Assembly: GCA_963692995.1 (NCBI GenBank)
Contig: OY843611.1
Span: 930,001 to 994,000, forward strand
Direction: 5' to 3'
DNA: 64,000 nucleotides
From: Bin87 sp963692995
Lineage (GTDB): Bacteria; Chloroflexota; Dehalococcoidia; Lucifugimonadales; UBA3495
In this document: one piece after another, positions 1 through 6,923 of the stretch
Layout of the letters: each line of letters opens with the position of its first letter
Position numbering within the stretch: position 1 is the stretch's first letter
The notes under the pieces: generated by a model
The model's input: only the letters and a program-made list of their open reading frames with translations
Told to the model about the DNA's origin: nothing
The model's database searches: none
Made by a program: the position numbers and the translations under genes

Positions 1-1667
1 AATTCAGTCTTGCCGACCCCGGTGGGACCCAAGAACAGGAAAACGCCGATGGGATGCCGGGGGTCTTTGAGACCGGCGCGAGCCCGCCGCACCGCCTTGG
101 AGATGCCGACGATTGCCTCGTCCTGCCCAATGATGCGCTGATGGAGCTCTTCTTCCATGCGCAGGAGGCGATCCGTCTCTTCCTGGGCCAGCCGGGTGAC
201 CGGGATCCCGGTCCACATGCTGACCACCTCGGCGATATCTTCCTCGGTGACCTGCGTGCGCTCTTTGTTCCGGTCGGCCTTCCACTCCCGTTCCAAGTCT
301 CCCACGTTTTCGGAGAGATGGAGTTCCCGGTCGCGGAGTTCGGCGGCCACTTCGTATTGCTGGGATGCGATGGCTTCGTCTTTTTCTTTGCGAACGCGCT
401 CCAGTACTGCCATGGCGTCCCTGACTTGCTGGGGAGCGTGCGCGCCACGCAGCCGCACCCGCGAGCCGGCCTCGTCCAAGAGGTCAATGGCCTTGTCGGG
501 CAGGAAGCGGTCAGGGATGTAACGGGTGGACAGCGTCGCGGCAGCTTGCACTGCGGCGTCGGTTATTTCGACGTTGTGGTGGTCCTCGTATTGGATTTTA
601 ACGCCCCGCAGGATGTCCACCGTCATTTCGGCGTCGGGTTCTTCGACGCGAACCGGCTGTAGCCGTCGTTCCAGCGCCGGATCGCGCTCGACATATTTGC
701 GGTAGTCGTCCAGCGTGGTGGCGCCAATGCACTGGATTTCACCACGGGCCAGCGAAGGCTTGAGGATGTTGGAGGCATCCACTGCACCTTCTGCCGCGCC
801 GGCTCCGACCAGAGTGTGTATCTCGTCGATGAACAGCACACAGTTGCCGGAGGTCTTGATTTCTTCAATAACCTTCTTCAGTCGTTCTTCGAACTCGCCC
901 CGGTATTTGGTGCCGGCCACCAGCGCGCCCATATCAAGGGTGACCAGGCGCTTGCCTTGCAGGGTTTCCGGCACGTCGCCGGATGAGATCTGCTGCGCCA
1001 TGGCCTCGACGATGGCGGTTTTGCCCACGCCGGGCTCTCCCACCAGTACCGGGTTGTTCTTGGTGCGGCGGCTGAGGATCTGGGTTACGCGCTCGATTTC
1101 GTTATCGCGCCCAATCACTGGATCAAGATTGCCGCCCAGGGCCGCGTTGGTGAGATCAACGCCCAACTGGTCCAACGTCGGGGTGCGGGTGCTGGAGCGA
1201 GCGCTGGTGGAGCCGCTGCCGCCGGAATTGCTGAGAATGCGATGGGTCTCGGCGCGAACCTTTTCCAGGTTGACGCCCAGACTTTCCAGCACGCCGGCGG
1301 CAACCCCTTCGCCTTCACGCAACAATCCGATCAGAAGGTGCTCAGTGCCGATGTAGGTGTGGTTCATGCGCCGGGCTTCATCGACCGCCAGCTCCACGAC
1401 CTTTTTAGCCCGAGGGGTCAGTCCAATTTCGCCCTGCGCCGGCCGTTCCCCGCGACCGATGATGAATTCCACGGCCGAGCGCACTTTGGTCAGGTCAACA
1501 TTCAGACCGGACAGCACTCGAGCGGCTACGCCTTCGGTCTCACGTACCAAGCCCAGCAGGATGTGTTCCGTGCCGATGTAGTTGTGGTTGAACCGCTGAG
1601 CTTCTTCCTGGGCTAGCGACAAAACCCGCCGCGCCCGCTCTGAAAACTTCTCGAATCTGCTGCCCAT
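1..1667 (-). CDS. clpC: ATP-dependent Clp protease ATP-binding subunit ClpC (3' end outside window)
   Basis: AAA+ unfoldase that feeds substrates to the ClpP peptidase in the cytoplasm. About 555 codons are visible. Two Clp_N repeats lie near residues 9-38 and 84-113, each carrying the NHxYIGTEHxLxGL signature. The first AAA module has Walker A GEPGVGKT near residue 207 and a downstream VLFIDEIHTLVGAG Walker B. A UVR-like middle domain sits near residues 410-460, typical of ClpC rather than ClpA or ClpB. The frame leaves the window just inside the second Walker A (GPTGVGKTE), so roughly the last 270 residues are missing. The ATG at 1667 follows AGGAG. No CIRCE dyad is visible upstream. ClpC is a firm call from the two Clp_N repeats plus middle domain. 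Confidence 0.95.
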   Translation of the reverse strand, partial: MGSRFEKFSERARRVLSLAQEEAQRFNHNYIGTEHILLGLVRETEGVAARVLSGLNVDLTKVRSAVEFIIGRGERPAQGEIGLTPRAKKVVELAVDEARRMNHTYIGTEHLLIGLLREGEGVAAGVLESLGVNLEKVRAETHRILSNSGGSGSTSARSSTRTPTLDQLGVDLTNAALGGNLDPVIGRDNEIERVTQILSRRTKNNPVLVGEPGVGKTAIVEAMAQQISSGDVPETLQGKRLVTLDMGALVAGTKYRGEFEERLKKVIEEIKTSGNCVLFIDEIHTLVGAGAAEGAVDASNILKPSLARGEIQCIGATTLDDYRKYVERDPALERRLQPVRVEEPDAEMTVDILRGVKIQYEDHHNVEITDAAVQAAATLSTRYIPDRFLPDKAIDLLDEAGSRVRLRGAHAPQQVRDAMAVLERVRKEKDEAIASQQYEVAAELRDRELHLSENVGDLEREWKADRNKERTQVTEEDIAEVVSMWTGIPVTRLAQEETDRLLRMEEELHQRIIGQDEAIVGISKAVRRARAGLKDPRHPIGVFLFLGPTGVGKTE

Positions 1668-1734
1668 GAGTCTCTCCTGGGTTGGAATAACGCCAGTGGC
1701 CTTGCTCTGACGCCGTCATTGTACCCCATTCAGG

Positions 1735-1779
1735 CAAAAATAAGAGCGACATCGCGTCGATTCTATCGGCGAAGTCGCT
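1735..1779 (-). terminator. Rho-independent terminator after 5S rRNA
   Basis: Reading the minus strand, AGCGAC pairs with GTCGCT around an inner TCGxCGAT/ATCGxCGA stem, and the hairpin is followed by CTTATTTTT. It lies about 100 bases past the 5S 3' end and before clpC, so it should end the 5S transcript. Confidence 0.6.
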
Positions 1780-1880
1780 GATAAAAATTATCAATCCTTA
1801 CGTTGCAATGGCTTGGGGTCGCCGGCTAGTTCTTCATGCGCCATCACGCCCGGCACACATGGATCAGGTGAGTTTTGGTG

Positions 1881-2002
1881 CTTTCCGGCGGTGACCTATT
1901 TTCCCACTCCGTTACCAGAGCAGTATCGTCGGCGCTGGGGCGTTTCACTTCCGTGTTCGGGATGGGAACGGGTGGGGCCACTCCGCTTGAACCACCAGAA
2001 AG
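1881..2002 (-). rRNA. rrf: 5S ribosomal RNA
   Basis: The minus strand carries the 5S landmarks in order: CCCACCCGTTCCCATCC, then CGAACACGGAAGTGAAACG, then the GCGCCGACGATACTG loop, and a 3' strand GGTCACCGCC. The ends close as a long helix I, with GCTTTCTGGTGG pairing to CCGCCGGAAAGC. Exact mature ends are uncertain by a few bases. No 23S or 16S rRNA is next to it: its upstream neighbour is tRNA-Lys on the other strand. Confidence 0.93.
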
Positions 2003-2013
2003 CAACGGGGAGC

Positions 2014-2042
2014 ATTATGCCTCAGATTGCCGCGTTTGGCAA
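2014..2042 (-). promoter_or_regulatory. sigma70-type promoter for the 5S rRNA gene
   Basis: The minus strand reads TTGCCA, a 17-base spacer, then CATAAT. The predicted start falls around 2007, only a few bases before the 5S 5' end. This supports independent transcription of the 5S gene. Confidence 0.6.
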
Positions 2043-2094
2043 GCGCAGTGATAGTCAAATAATCCGCATTTGCCGGGGTTTCCGGGAGGGGCTG

Positions 2095-2103
2095 TGCTAT
2101 ACT
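2095..2103 (+). promoter_or_regulatory. extended -10 promoter for tRNA-Lys
   Basis: TGCTATACT is an extended -10 element about 30 bases before the tRNA. No good -35 is seen at the usual distance. It is divergent from the 5S promoter. Confidence 0.4.
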
Positions 2104-2132
2104 GCTGTCGCGGGCCGGAGCGTGGCCCGAAT

Positions 2133-2208
2133 GGGCCGTTAGCTCAGCTGGTAGAGCACCGGACTTTTAATCCGGGTGTCGTGGGTTCGATCCCCACACG
2201 GCCCACCA
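2133..2208 (+). tRNA. tRNA-Lys (anticodon UUU)
   Basis: A 76-base cloverleaf with encoded CCA. The acceptor stem GGGCCGT pairs with ACGGCCC. The D arm carries TAGCTCAGCTGGTAGAGCA. The anticodon arm is CCGGA-CTTTTAA-TCCGG with anticodon TTT, and the T arm has GTGGG-TTCGATC-CCCAC. Every standard element is present. Confidence 0.98.
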
Positions 2209-2237
2209 TCCCCCGATGGCGCATTCCCGTTGCCGCA

Positions 2238-2696
2238 ATGGTGCTTGACGCGATGGTGAACGTAAAAATCGCAGCACCGTCCGACCGCGACGCGGTGGTG
2301 TATCTGGTCGGCAAGCTGTTATCCGAACTGGGTGGCACACCCCCCTCGGCCGAGGCGATGTCCGCGGTTTTTGACCGGCTGGCGGACGACGGAGAAACGG
2401 GTTTCGTGGCGCTCGGAGAAACCGATAACGGCGTGGCGGCGGTGTGCACTGTATCCTTCCTCCAGGCCATGCGCGCCGCCGGGCGCTACGCAATCATCCA
2501 GGAAATGTTTGTAGAACCCGCAGAGCGGAGCACCGGAGTGGGCCTGGCCGTCTTGCGGTTCGCGTTGGAACAGGCCGCAACGCGCGGATGCACTACCGTG
2601 GAGTTGGGAACCCCGTTCAACGGAGAACGGCAGATCCAATTCTACGAACGCGGTGGGGTCACTAACATCGGCGCCCGGCTGCGCTGGCGTCTTTAA
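2238..2696 (+). CDS. GNAT family N-acetyltransferase
   Basis: About 152 residues with the GNAT fold pattern: an N-terminal region with ALGETDNGVAAVCTVSF as central strands, IIQEMFVEPAERSTGVGLAVL as strand 4 and the acetyl-CoA loop (the usual R/QxxGxG/A is relaxed to RSTGVGL), then helix ALEQAATRGCTTVEL, and a FYERGG C-terminal motif. The acceptor substrate cannot be told. It begins about 30 bases after tRNA-Lys with no clear ribosome binding site, so it may be read from the tRNA promoter. The second in-frame ATG at 2253 is an equally good start. Confidence 0.8.
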   Translation: MVLDAMVNVKIAAPSDRDAVVYLVGKLLSELGGTPPSAEAMSAVFDRLADDGETGFVALGETDNGVAAVCTVSFLQAMRAAGRYAIIQEMFVEPAERSTGVGLAVLRFALEQAATRGCTTVELGTPFNGERQIQFYERGGVTNIGARLRWRL

Positions 2697-3045
2697 CGCT
2701 TCAACAAGTGGCCTGGGGCATAGATTTGTGCCGGTAGCCCACCGCCGCTTGATCCTAGCGCGTCATTGCCGGGCAACCGGGCAGGAACCCGACGCGCTTC
2801 TGACCACAACCTGATGAGCCTCGTCCTGCACTCCGTTGATAACCGCTTTGGCTATGCGGGCTGGCGAAGCCTCGCCAATCCCGATGTGTGCGTCTTGCGA
2901 GCTGATGCGGACGGCCACCTTGATTTCAGCCGGCTTTGGCGCGACCGCACCGCGCGGTGGCAAGGTTGCGCCCCGGTGTCCGTGACTATAAAGTGAACCC
3001 CTCACATTAGAAACGACTCATTAACCCGGCACAGGAGGCATCACC
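2697..3045. other. gap with a possible decayed SDR tail on the minus strand
   Basis: This 349-base gap has no convincing gene. On the minus strand (about 2763-2930) a short frame reads SPARIAKAVINGVQDEAHQV, which resembles the C-terminal helix of short-chain dehydrogenases. It has no Rossmann core. A complete SDR gene follows at once on the plus strand. The similarity is from memory and weak. Confidence 0.2.
2966..2992 (+). promoter_or_regulatory. possible promoter for the SDR gene
   Basis: TTGCGC and TATAAA are separated by 15 bases, a short spacer. The position, 54 bases before the SDR start, is sensible. This is a weak call. Confidence 0.3.
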
Positions 3046-3801
3046 ATGGCTAGGCTGGAAGGCAAAGTCGCCCTCATCAGCGGCGGCGCAAGAGGTCAGG
3101 GAGCGGTGGAGGCGCGGATGTTCGCCGAGGAAGGGGCCAGCGTCGTTATTGGCGACATACTGGACGATGCCGGCCGGCAAACCGAGGCCGAATTGCAGGA
3201 ACTGGGCTACAACGTCACCTACGTGCATCTGGACGTTACCAGTGAAGCGGATTGGGAAGCGGCGGTGCAAACGGCGGTCAGTACCTACGGCAAGCTGGAC
3301 GTGCTGCTCAACAACGCGGGTATCCTGATCCGCAAGAACATTGAGGAAACCACGGAAGCCGACTGGGATCGTATCTTCGCCGTCAACGCCAAAGGCGTGT
3401 TTCTGGGGACGAAGGCGGCGATACCGGCCATGCGAGACGCCGGGGGCGGTTCTATTATCAACATCTCGTCCACCGCCGGTTTGGTGGGCAGCCCCAACGG
3501 CTCGGCCAGCTACACCGCCACCAAGGGAGCCGTCCGCCTGTTCACCAAGTCAACAGCCATCCAGCACGCCCGGGAAGGGATACGGTGCAATTCCATCCAC
3601 CCCGGCCCCATCGAGACGGACATGATCGCGGATACCCTGAACGATCCGGCGAACCTGGAGCTCCGTATGCAGAGGCTGCCCCTGCAACGGGTGGGCAAAC
3701 CTAGCGAAATTGCCTATCCGGCCATCTATTTGGCATCCGATGAATCATCCTTCGTAACCGGTTCCGAAGTGGTGGTCGATGGCGGTACTACCGCTGCGTA
3801 A
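3046..3801 (+). CDS. SDR family NAD(P)-dependent oxidoreductase
   Basis: A classical short-chain dehydrogenase of 251 residues, the usual length. The nucleotide-binding loop is SGGARGQG near residues 13-20 (TGxxxGxG type), with GDI at the end of beta 2 suggesting NAD(H) preference. NNAG lies near residue 88. The catalytic Ser is in INISSTAG and the Tyr/Lys pair in YTATK near residues 155-159. It closes with the typical SSFVTGSEVVVDGG. The sequence pattern is that of 3-oxoacyl-ACP reductase-like or hydroxysteroid dehydrogenase-like SDRs. The substrate is unknown. The start is set by AGGAGG nine bases upstream. Confidence 0.93.
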   Translation: MARLEGKVALISGGARGQGAVEARMFAEEGASVVIGDILDDAGRQTEAELQELGYNVTYVHLDVTSEADWEAAVQTAVSTYGKLDVLLNNAGILIRKNIEETTEADWDRIFAVNAKGVFLGTKAAIPAMRDAGGGSIINISSTAGLVGSPNGSASYTATKGAVRLFTKSTAIQHAREGIRCNSIHPGPIETDMIADTLNDPANLELRMQRLPLQRVGKPSEIAYPAIYLASDESSFVTGSEVVVDGGTTAA

Positions 3802-4047
3802 GTAGGCGCCAATAGGACGGCTATCCGGTCGAAGCTGTCAAGCGCTTCCCCAGCCGCTTCGCGGTCATTGCTATCGCCGACCACACCCAGCCCGATGCCG
3901 CCGACCGAGTGGATGAACTCCGCAGCGCGTTGGCGCTGTCCAATAAACGCCCAGACCGTCGCTTCGGCGCAAGCCCGAATCCAGCGGGCCTTTCCGGACT
4001 CCGGCGAAAGCCGAAGCGATGGATCGCATTGATCAGGAGGCGTCGCC

Positions 4048-4569
4048 ATGCCGCGATTTGCAGTCGATTTGAACACAGCTGAAGGCCGCGCTAAAGTCGG
4101 CGGTCGGGAGTGGCGCGTTGCTCCCGGACTGGCGCCCGGCGAGCCCAACGAGGGGTTGACCGCCCGGCTCCTGGATACGCCGGCCCGGCTGGTGGACTAT
4201 GACGACTCCGGCTGGGAAGTGTGCGACAATGTGCGCCGGAGCCTGTCGGTAGGCTTTACGTTCGCCTGGTATCGCATCACCGTCACGTTGCCGGAAACCA
4301 TCGACGGCGTGAACGTGGCCGGTTACCGGGTCTGGTTCGAGACCAATTTCGACAACTACGGAGAGGTGTGGGTCAACGGCGAGATCGACCGCGCCTACGG
4401 CAGCATCGTCGGTCTCAACACGCCCCATCGGGTTGAGATTGCCGAGGCGGGCGAGCCGGGAACGCAGTACGTCATCGCCGGCCTGTGCCTCAACGGGCCG
4501 CTGGCTGCGCCGCGCGGTGGCATCTTCATGCGGTTCGCGACGCTGGCCTTTGAGGCAACGGACAATTGA
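4048..4569 (+). CDS. galactose-binding-domain-like (beta-sandwich) protein
   Basis: 173 residues, no signal peptide. The stretch YDDSGWEVCDNVRRS, followed by FAWYRITVTLP and FDNYGEVWVNGE, matches the jelly-roll sugar-binding domain found at the N-terminus of glycoside hydrolase family 2 enzymes, where DSxW, WYR and VWVNG motifs recur. There is no catalytic barrel, so this is a stand-alone domain. AGGAGG precedes the ATG. It follows the SDR gene by about 250 bases on the same strand. A partner enzyme is not evident nearby. Confidence 0.7.
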   Translation: MPRFAVDLNTAEGRAKVGGREWRVAPGLAPGEPNEGLTARLLDTPARLVDYDDSGWEVCDNVRRSLSVGFTFAWYRITVTLPETIDGVNVAGYRVWFETNFDNYGEVWVNGEIDRAYGSIVGLNTPHRVEIAEAGEPGTQYVIAGLCLNGPLAAPRGGIFMRFATLAFEATDN

Positions 4570-4606
4570 CCCTGCGTCACGTCAATCCTTCGCCACGTCA
4601 ATCAAA

Positions 4607-4637
4607 TGTAGGGGCGGGTTTCAAACCCGCCCCTACA
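4607..4637. terminator. perfect palindrome between convergent genes
   Basis: A 15-base perfect inverted repeat around a single C: TGTAGGGGCGGGTTT pairs with AAACCCGCCCCTACA. It sits between the converging GBD-like and dienelactone hydrolase genes. It may end transcription both ways, but there is no proper U tract. A related palindrome core (GGGC-GATTTCAAA-GCCC type) recurs near 9469. Confidence 0.45.
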
Positions 4638-4660
4638 TGATTTCGCAGCCAATGCGTTGC

Positions 4661-5407
4661 TTATGACAGGTGCTGCCCGTAGAACTCGAAGATTCGTGCC
4701 CAAGCCGCGTTAGCGGCTTCCACCGCGTAGCTGGGCCGGTCAACGGCGACGAACCCGTGGCCGGCGTTGGGATAGATTTCGTACTCCCATGACTTGCCGG
4801 CGGCCTGGATAGCGGCGTCGGTAACATTCACCTCGTCCACAGTGGGACGCGCGTCATCCGCCCCGAAAATTCCGAGCAACGGGCACGACAGGTCGTTGAC
4901 GAACTCGATGGGAGCGTGAGGCATTGCCTCGGTGGGAGGCTCAGAGTCGCGAGGGGTGACTCCACCGCCCCAGCAGTCCACGGCGGCGCTGAGGCCGTTG
5001 AGCTTGCAAGCGGCCAGGAAAACCTGGCGGCCGCCGGAGCAGAAGCCGATGATGCCGACCTTGCCGTTGTACGTGCTCAGATGACGCAGGTATCCGATGG
5101 CGCCTTCCGCATCTCCTAGCGTGCGCGCATCGGGCATCCCGCCCTTCTCGCGGATGCTGGCGCTGTTGGCGTAGGGATCGTCGCTGCCCTCCCGGTAATG
5201 CAGGTTCGGGGAAATGGCGATGTAGCCGTTGTGGGCGATCTTGCGGGCCATTTCCTTGGTGGCGTCGTCCCAGCCGGGCATGTGGTGGAACAGCATTACG
5301 GCGCCGAATGGGCCAGCCCCCAAGGGCCGCGCCAGGTAAGCGTTGATAGCGTCGCCGTTGTGTCCCTCAATCCACACTTCTTCAGCAATCATTCCGTCGT
5401 AAGCCAT
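4661..5407 (-). CDS. dienelactone hydrolase family protein
   Basis: An alpha/beta hydrolase of 248 residues. FHHMPGWDD is the oxyanion region. The nucleophile is the Cys of IGFCSGGR (GxCxGG, the dienelactone hydrolase elbow). An acidic residue is in GIFGADDARP and the His in YPNAGHGF. Known relatives hydrolyse dienelactone or other lactones and esters in aromatic breakdown. The true substrate is unknown. The start at 5407 is chosen because GGAGG precedes it at the right spacing. An upstream in-frame start has no such site. Confidence 0.9.
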   Translation of the reverse strand: MAYDGMIAEEVWIEGHNGDAINAYLARPLGAGPFGAVMLFHHMPGWDDATKEMARKIAHNGYIAISPNLHYREGSDDPYANSASIREKGGMPDARTLGDAEGAIGYLRHLSTYNGKVGIIGFCSGGRQVFLAACKLNGLSAAVDCWGGGVTPRDSEPPTEAMPHAPIEFVNDLSCPLLGIFGADDARPTVDEVNVTDAAIQAAGKSWEYEIYPNAGHGFVAVDRPSYAVEAANAAWARIFEFYGQHLS

Positions 5408-5518
5408 AGTAAGAAACCTCCGATTGACCACGCTTTATTAGATTGAAACTACAGCCGGCGTATGCCGGAAACCAACGCGGGCAGGTTACTATCCGCCCTG
5501 CCCAGTGTCAAACGACAC

Positions 5519-5585
5519 GAGAACCCGGCGCCCATCGAGAACCCGGCGCCCATGTGGAACCCGGTGTCCATGTGGAACAGGGGCT
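5519..5585. repeat. 18-base tandem repeat, about 3.7 copies
   Basis: The units GAGAACCCGGCGCCCATC, GAGAACCCGGCGCCCATG and TGGAACCCGGTGTCCATG are followed by a partial unit TGGAACAGGGGCTG. It lies in the roughly 200-base gap between the dienelactone hydrolase and the glutamine amidotransferase. The gap holds no gene that I recognise. Confidence 0.75.
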
Positions 5586-5613
5586 GACCTCCGGGGCTAA
5601 TCACCGGCGACAA

Positions 5614-6390
5614 CTAGGTCAAGCCGGCCACTTCGAGCAGAGCGCGCAGCATCCGCGCCATCTGGGCCTCGTGAAAAGGCGCGAACACGGTGAACTCGCG
5701 GAGGTTGCGCGCCGCTTCCTCTTTCGCGTCGAAGCGGTCACCCATTAGTGCGTAGTCGCCGGCCAGCTCCCGGTTCCAGACGCGCAGCTCGTCCAGCGTC
5801 AACTGCGGTTCAAACTGGAAAGCATAGGATGGGCCGTAGCGGAAGGCCATGGGAATGCGAACATAGCCGCCGTCCCGCCGCAGCATGGCGCCGGCGGCCA
5901 ACAGACTCGCGCCGGCTGGAACGGTGAACTGCTCGCCGTGCAGGGTGGGAACCAGGGGGATGCGAAGCTCTCGGAACACCGGGTCCGACGCGCCAGCGGC
6001 AGTTACGTCGATTTTGCGAAGTCCGAACTGGTAGCCGCCGGTGGGCGCGACCGCGCCGCCCAGGGCGCGGGACAATAATTGCGCCCCCAGGCAGATCCCA
6101 ACCACCGGCGTGGGCGGACGCCGGCCCAGCGCGCCGGTGGCGGCGTCACGGAGATAGGCCATCTCCTGGATCAGCGCCGGGTAGTTATCGTTGGCCGACA
6201 GGGGGCCGCCCAAGGCGATTATCAGGTCAACGTCGGACGGGTCGGGGGCGTCAAAGGCGGCGAAATCGGGCGCGCCGGCGAACACCGGCACGGTGATCAG
6301 GGAAAAGCCGGCGTTTTGCAGGACGGCGGTGAAGTTGCCGGCCAGCGTTTCGACGGGGTGGTGCTGGATTACTACGGCGCGCTTGGTCAT
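5614..6390 (-). CDS. class I glutamine amidotransferase-like protein, His/Glu of triad replaced
   Basis: 258 residues with the stand-alone GATase fold (GMP synthase-like, YfeJ type). The oxyanion motif ALGGPLSAND and the nucleophile elbow VGICLGAQL are intact, with Cys100. LHGEQFTVP is typical of this subfamily. The catalytic His-x-Glu motif, normally FQFHPE, reads FQFEPQ here: His is replaced by Glu194 and Glu by Gln196. Glutaminase activity by the usual triad is therefore doubtful. Its ATG overlaps the TGA of the upstream Nudix gene (ATGA), so translation is probably coupled. Confidence 0.85.
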   Translation of the reverse strand: MTKRAVVIQHHPVETLAGNFTAVLQNAGFSLITVPVFAGAPDFAAFDAPDPSDVDLIIALGGPLSANDNYPALIQEMAYLRDAATGALGRRPPTPVVGICLGAQLLSRALGGAVAPTGGYQFGLRKIDVTAAGASDPVFRELRIPLVPTLHGEQFTVPAGASLLAAGAMLRRDGGYVRIPMAFRYGPSYAFQFEPQLTLDELRVWNRELAGDYALMGDRFDAKEEAARNLREFTVFAPFHEAQMARMLRALLEVAGLT

Positions 6391-6914
6391 GGAACGTGCT
6401 TGCCCCGCCGCGCTACGTCAGCCAATACGATCCGATCAGTGGGAAAGGCCAGCGGTTCCGGCGGGTCATCAAGCGGAAACCATTCTACTTGGTCCAAGTC
6501 GTCCGACGCTTGCCGACTGCCGCCGATTATCTCCCCGTAGAACCAGACGCCTACGGTCAGCGCAGATGGATTGTGGAAGTTGGAGTGGACGGCGCACACC
6601 TCGCCAATCGCCACGTCAAGCCCGGTTTCCTCGGCAAACTCGCGGCGGGCGGCGTCGCGGATGTCCTCGCCCCATTCCACGTAGCCGCAGGGGATGCACC
6701 ATGCTCCCACATTCCCGCCGGCGGAACGGCGGCCCAGCAGGATGCGACCGGCGCCGTCCATTACCACGACGGCTACACCCACCGCCGGATTGCGAAAATG
6801 GACGAAGCCGCACGATATGCAGCTGGGCCTGGATAAGCCGCCTCTAATCGCCTGTTCCAGGAGCCGCCCGCAGCGCGGGCAGTAGATGTAATCCGGCGAG
6901 ACGGAATCGGGCAT
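6387..6914 (-). CDS. Nudix hydrolase with N-terminal zinc ribbon
   Basis: 175 residues. An N-terminal zinc ribbon uses Cys12, Cys15, Cys32 and Cys35 (CPRC, CISC). The Nudix box runs from GYVEWGE near residue 77 through REFAEETGL, matching GX5EX7REUXEEXGU in full. This arrangement is found in NADH pyrophosphatase NudC-like and related ADP-ribose or nucleotide-sugar hydrolases. The NudC SQPWPFPxS tail motif is not present, so the substrate is open. It sits 9 bases after the deacylase gene and overlaps the amidotransferase gene. These three form one minus-strand operon. Confidence 0.9.
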   Translation of the reverse strand: MPDSVSPDYIYCPRCGRLLEQAIRGGLSRPSCISCGFVHFRNPAVGVAVVVMDGAGRILLGRRSAGGNVGAWCIPCGYVEWGEDIRDAARREFAEETGLDVAIGEVCAVHSNFHNPSALTVGVWFYGEIIGGSRQASDDLDQVEWFPLDDPPEPLAFPTDRIVLADVARRGKHVP

Positions 6915-6923
6915 GGGTTCGGT

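Noticed and set aside
3802..4047. Minus-strand frame over the gap before the GBD-like gene.
   Set aside because: The sequence contains degraded REP-like words (GAATCCAGCG, CCGGCGAAAGCCG). The translation has no known pattern.
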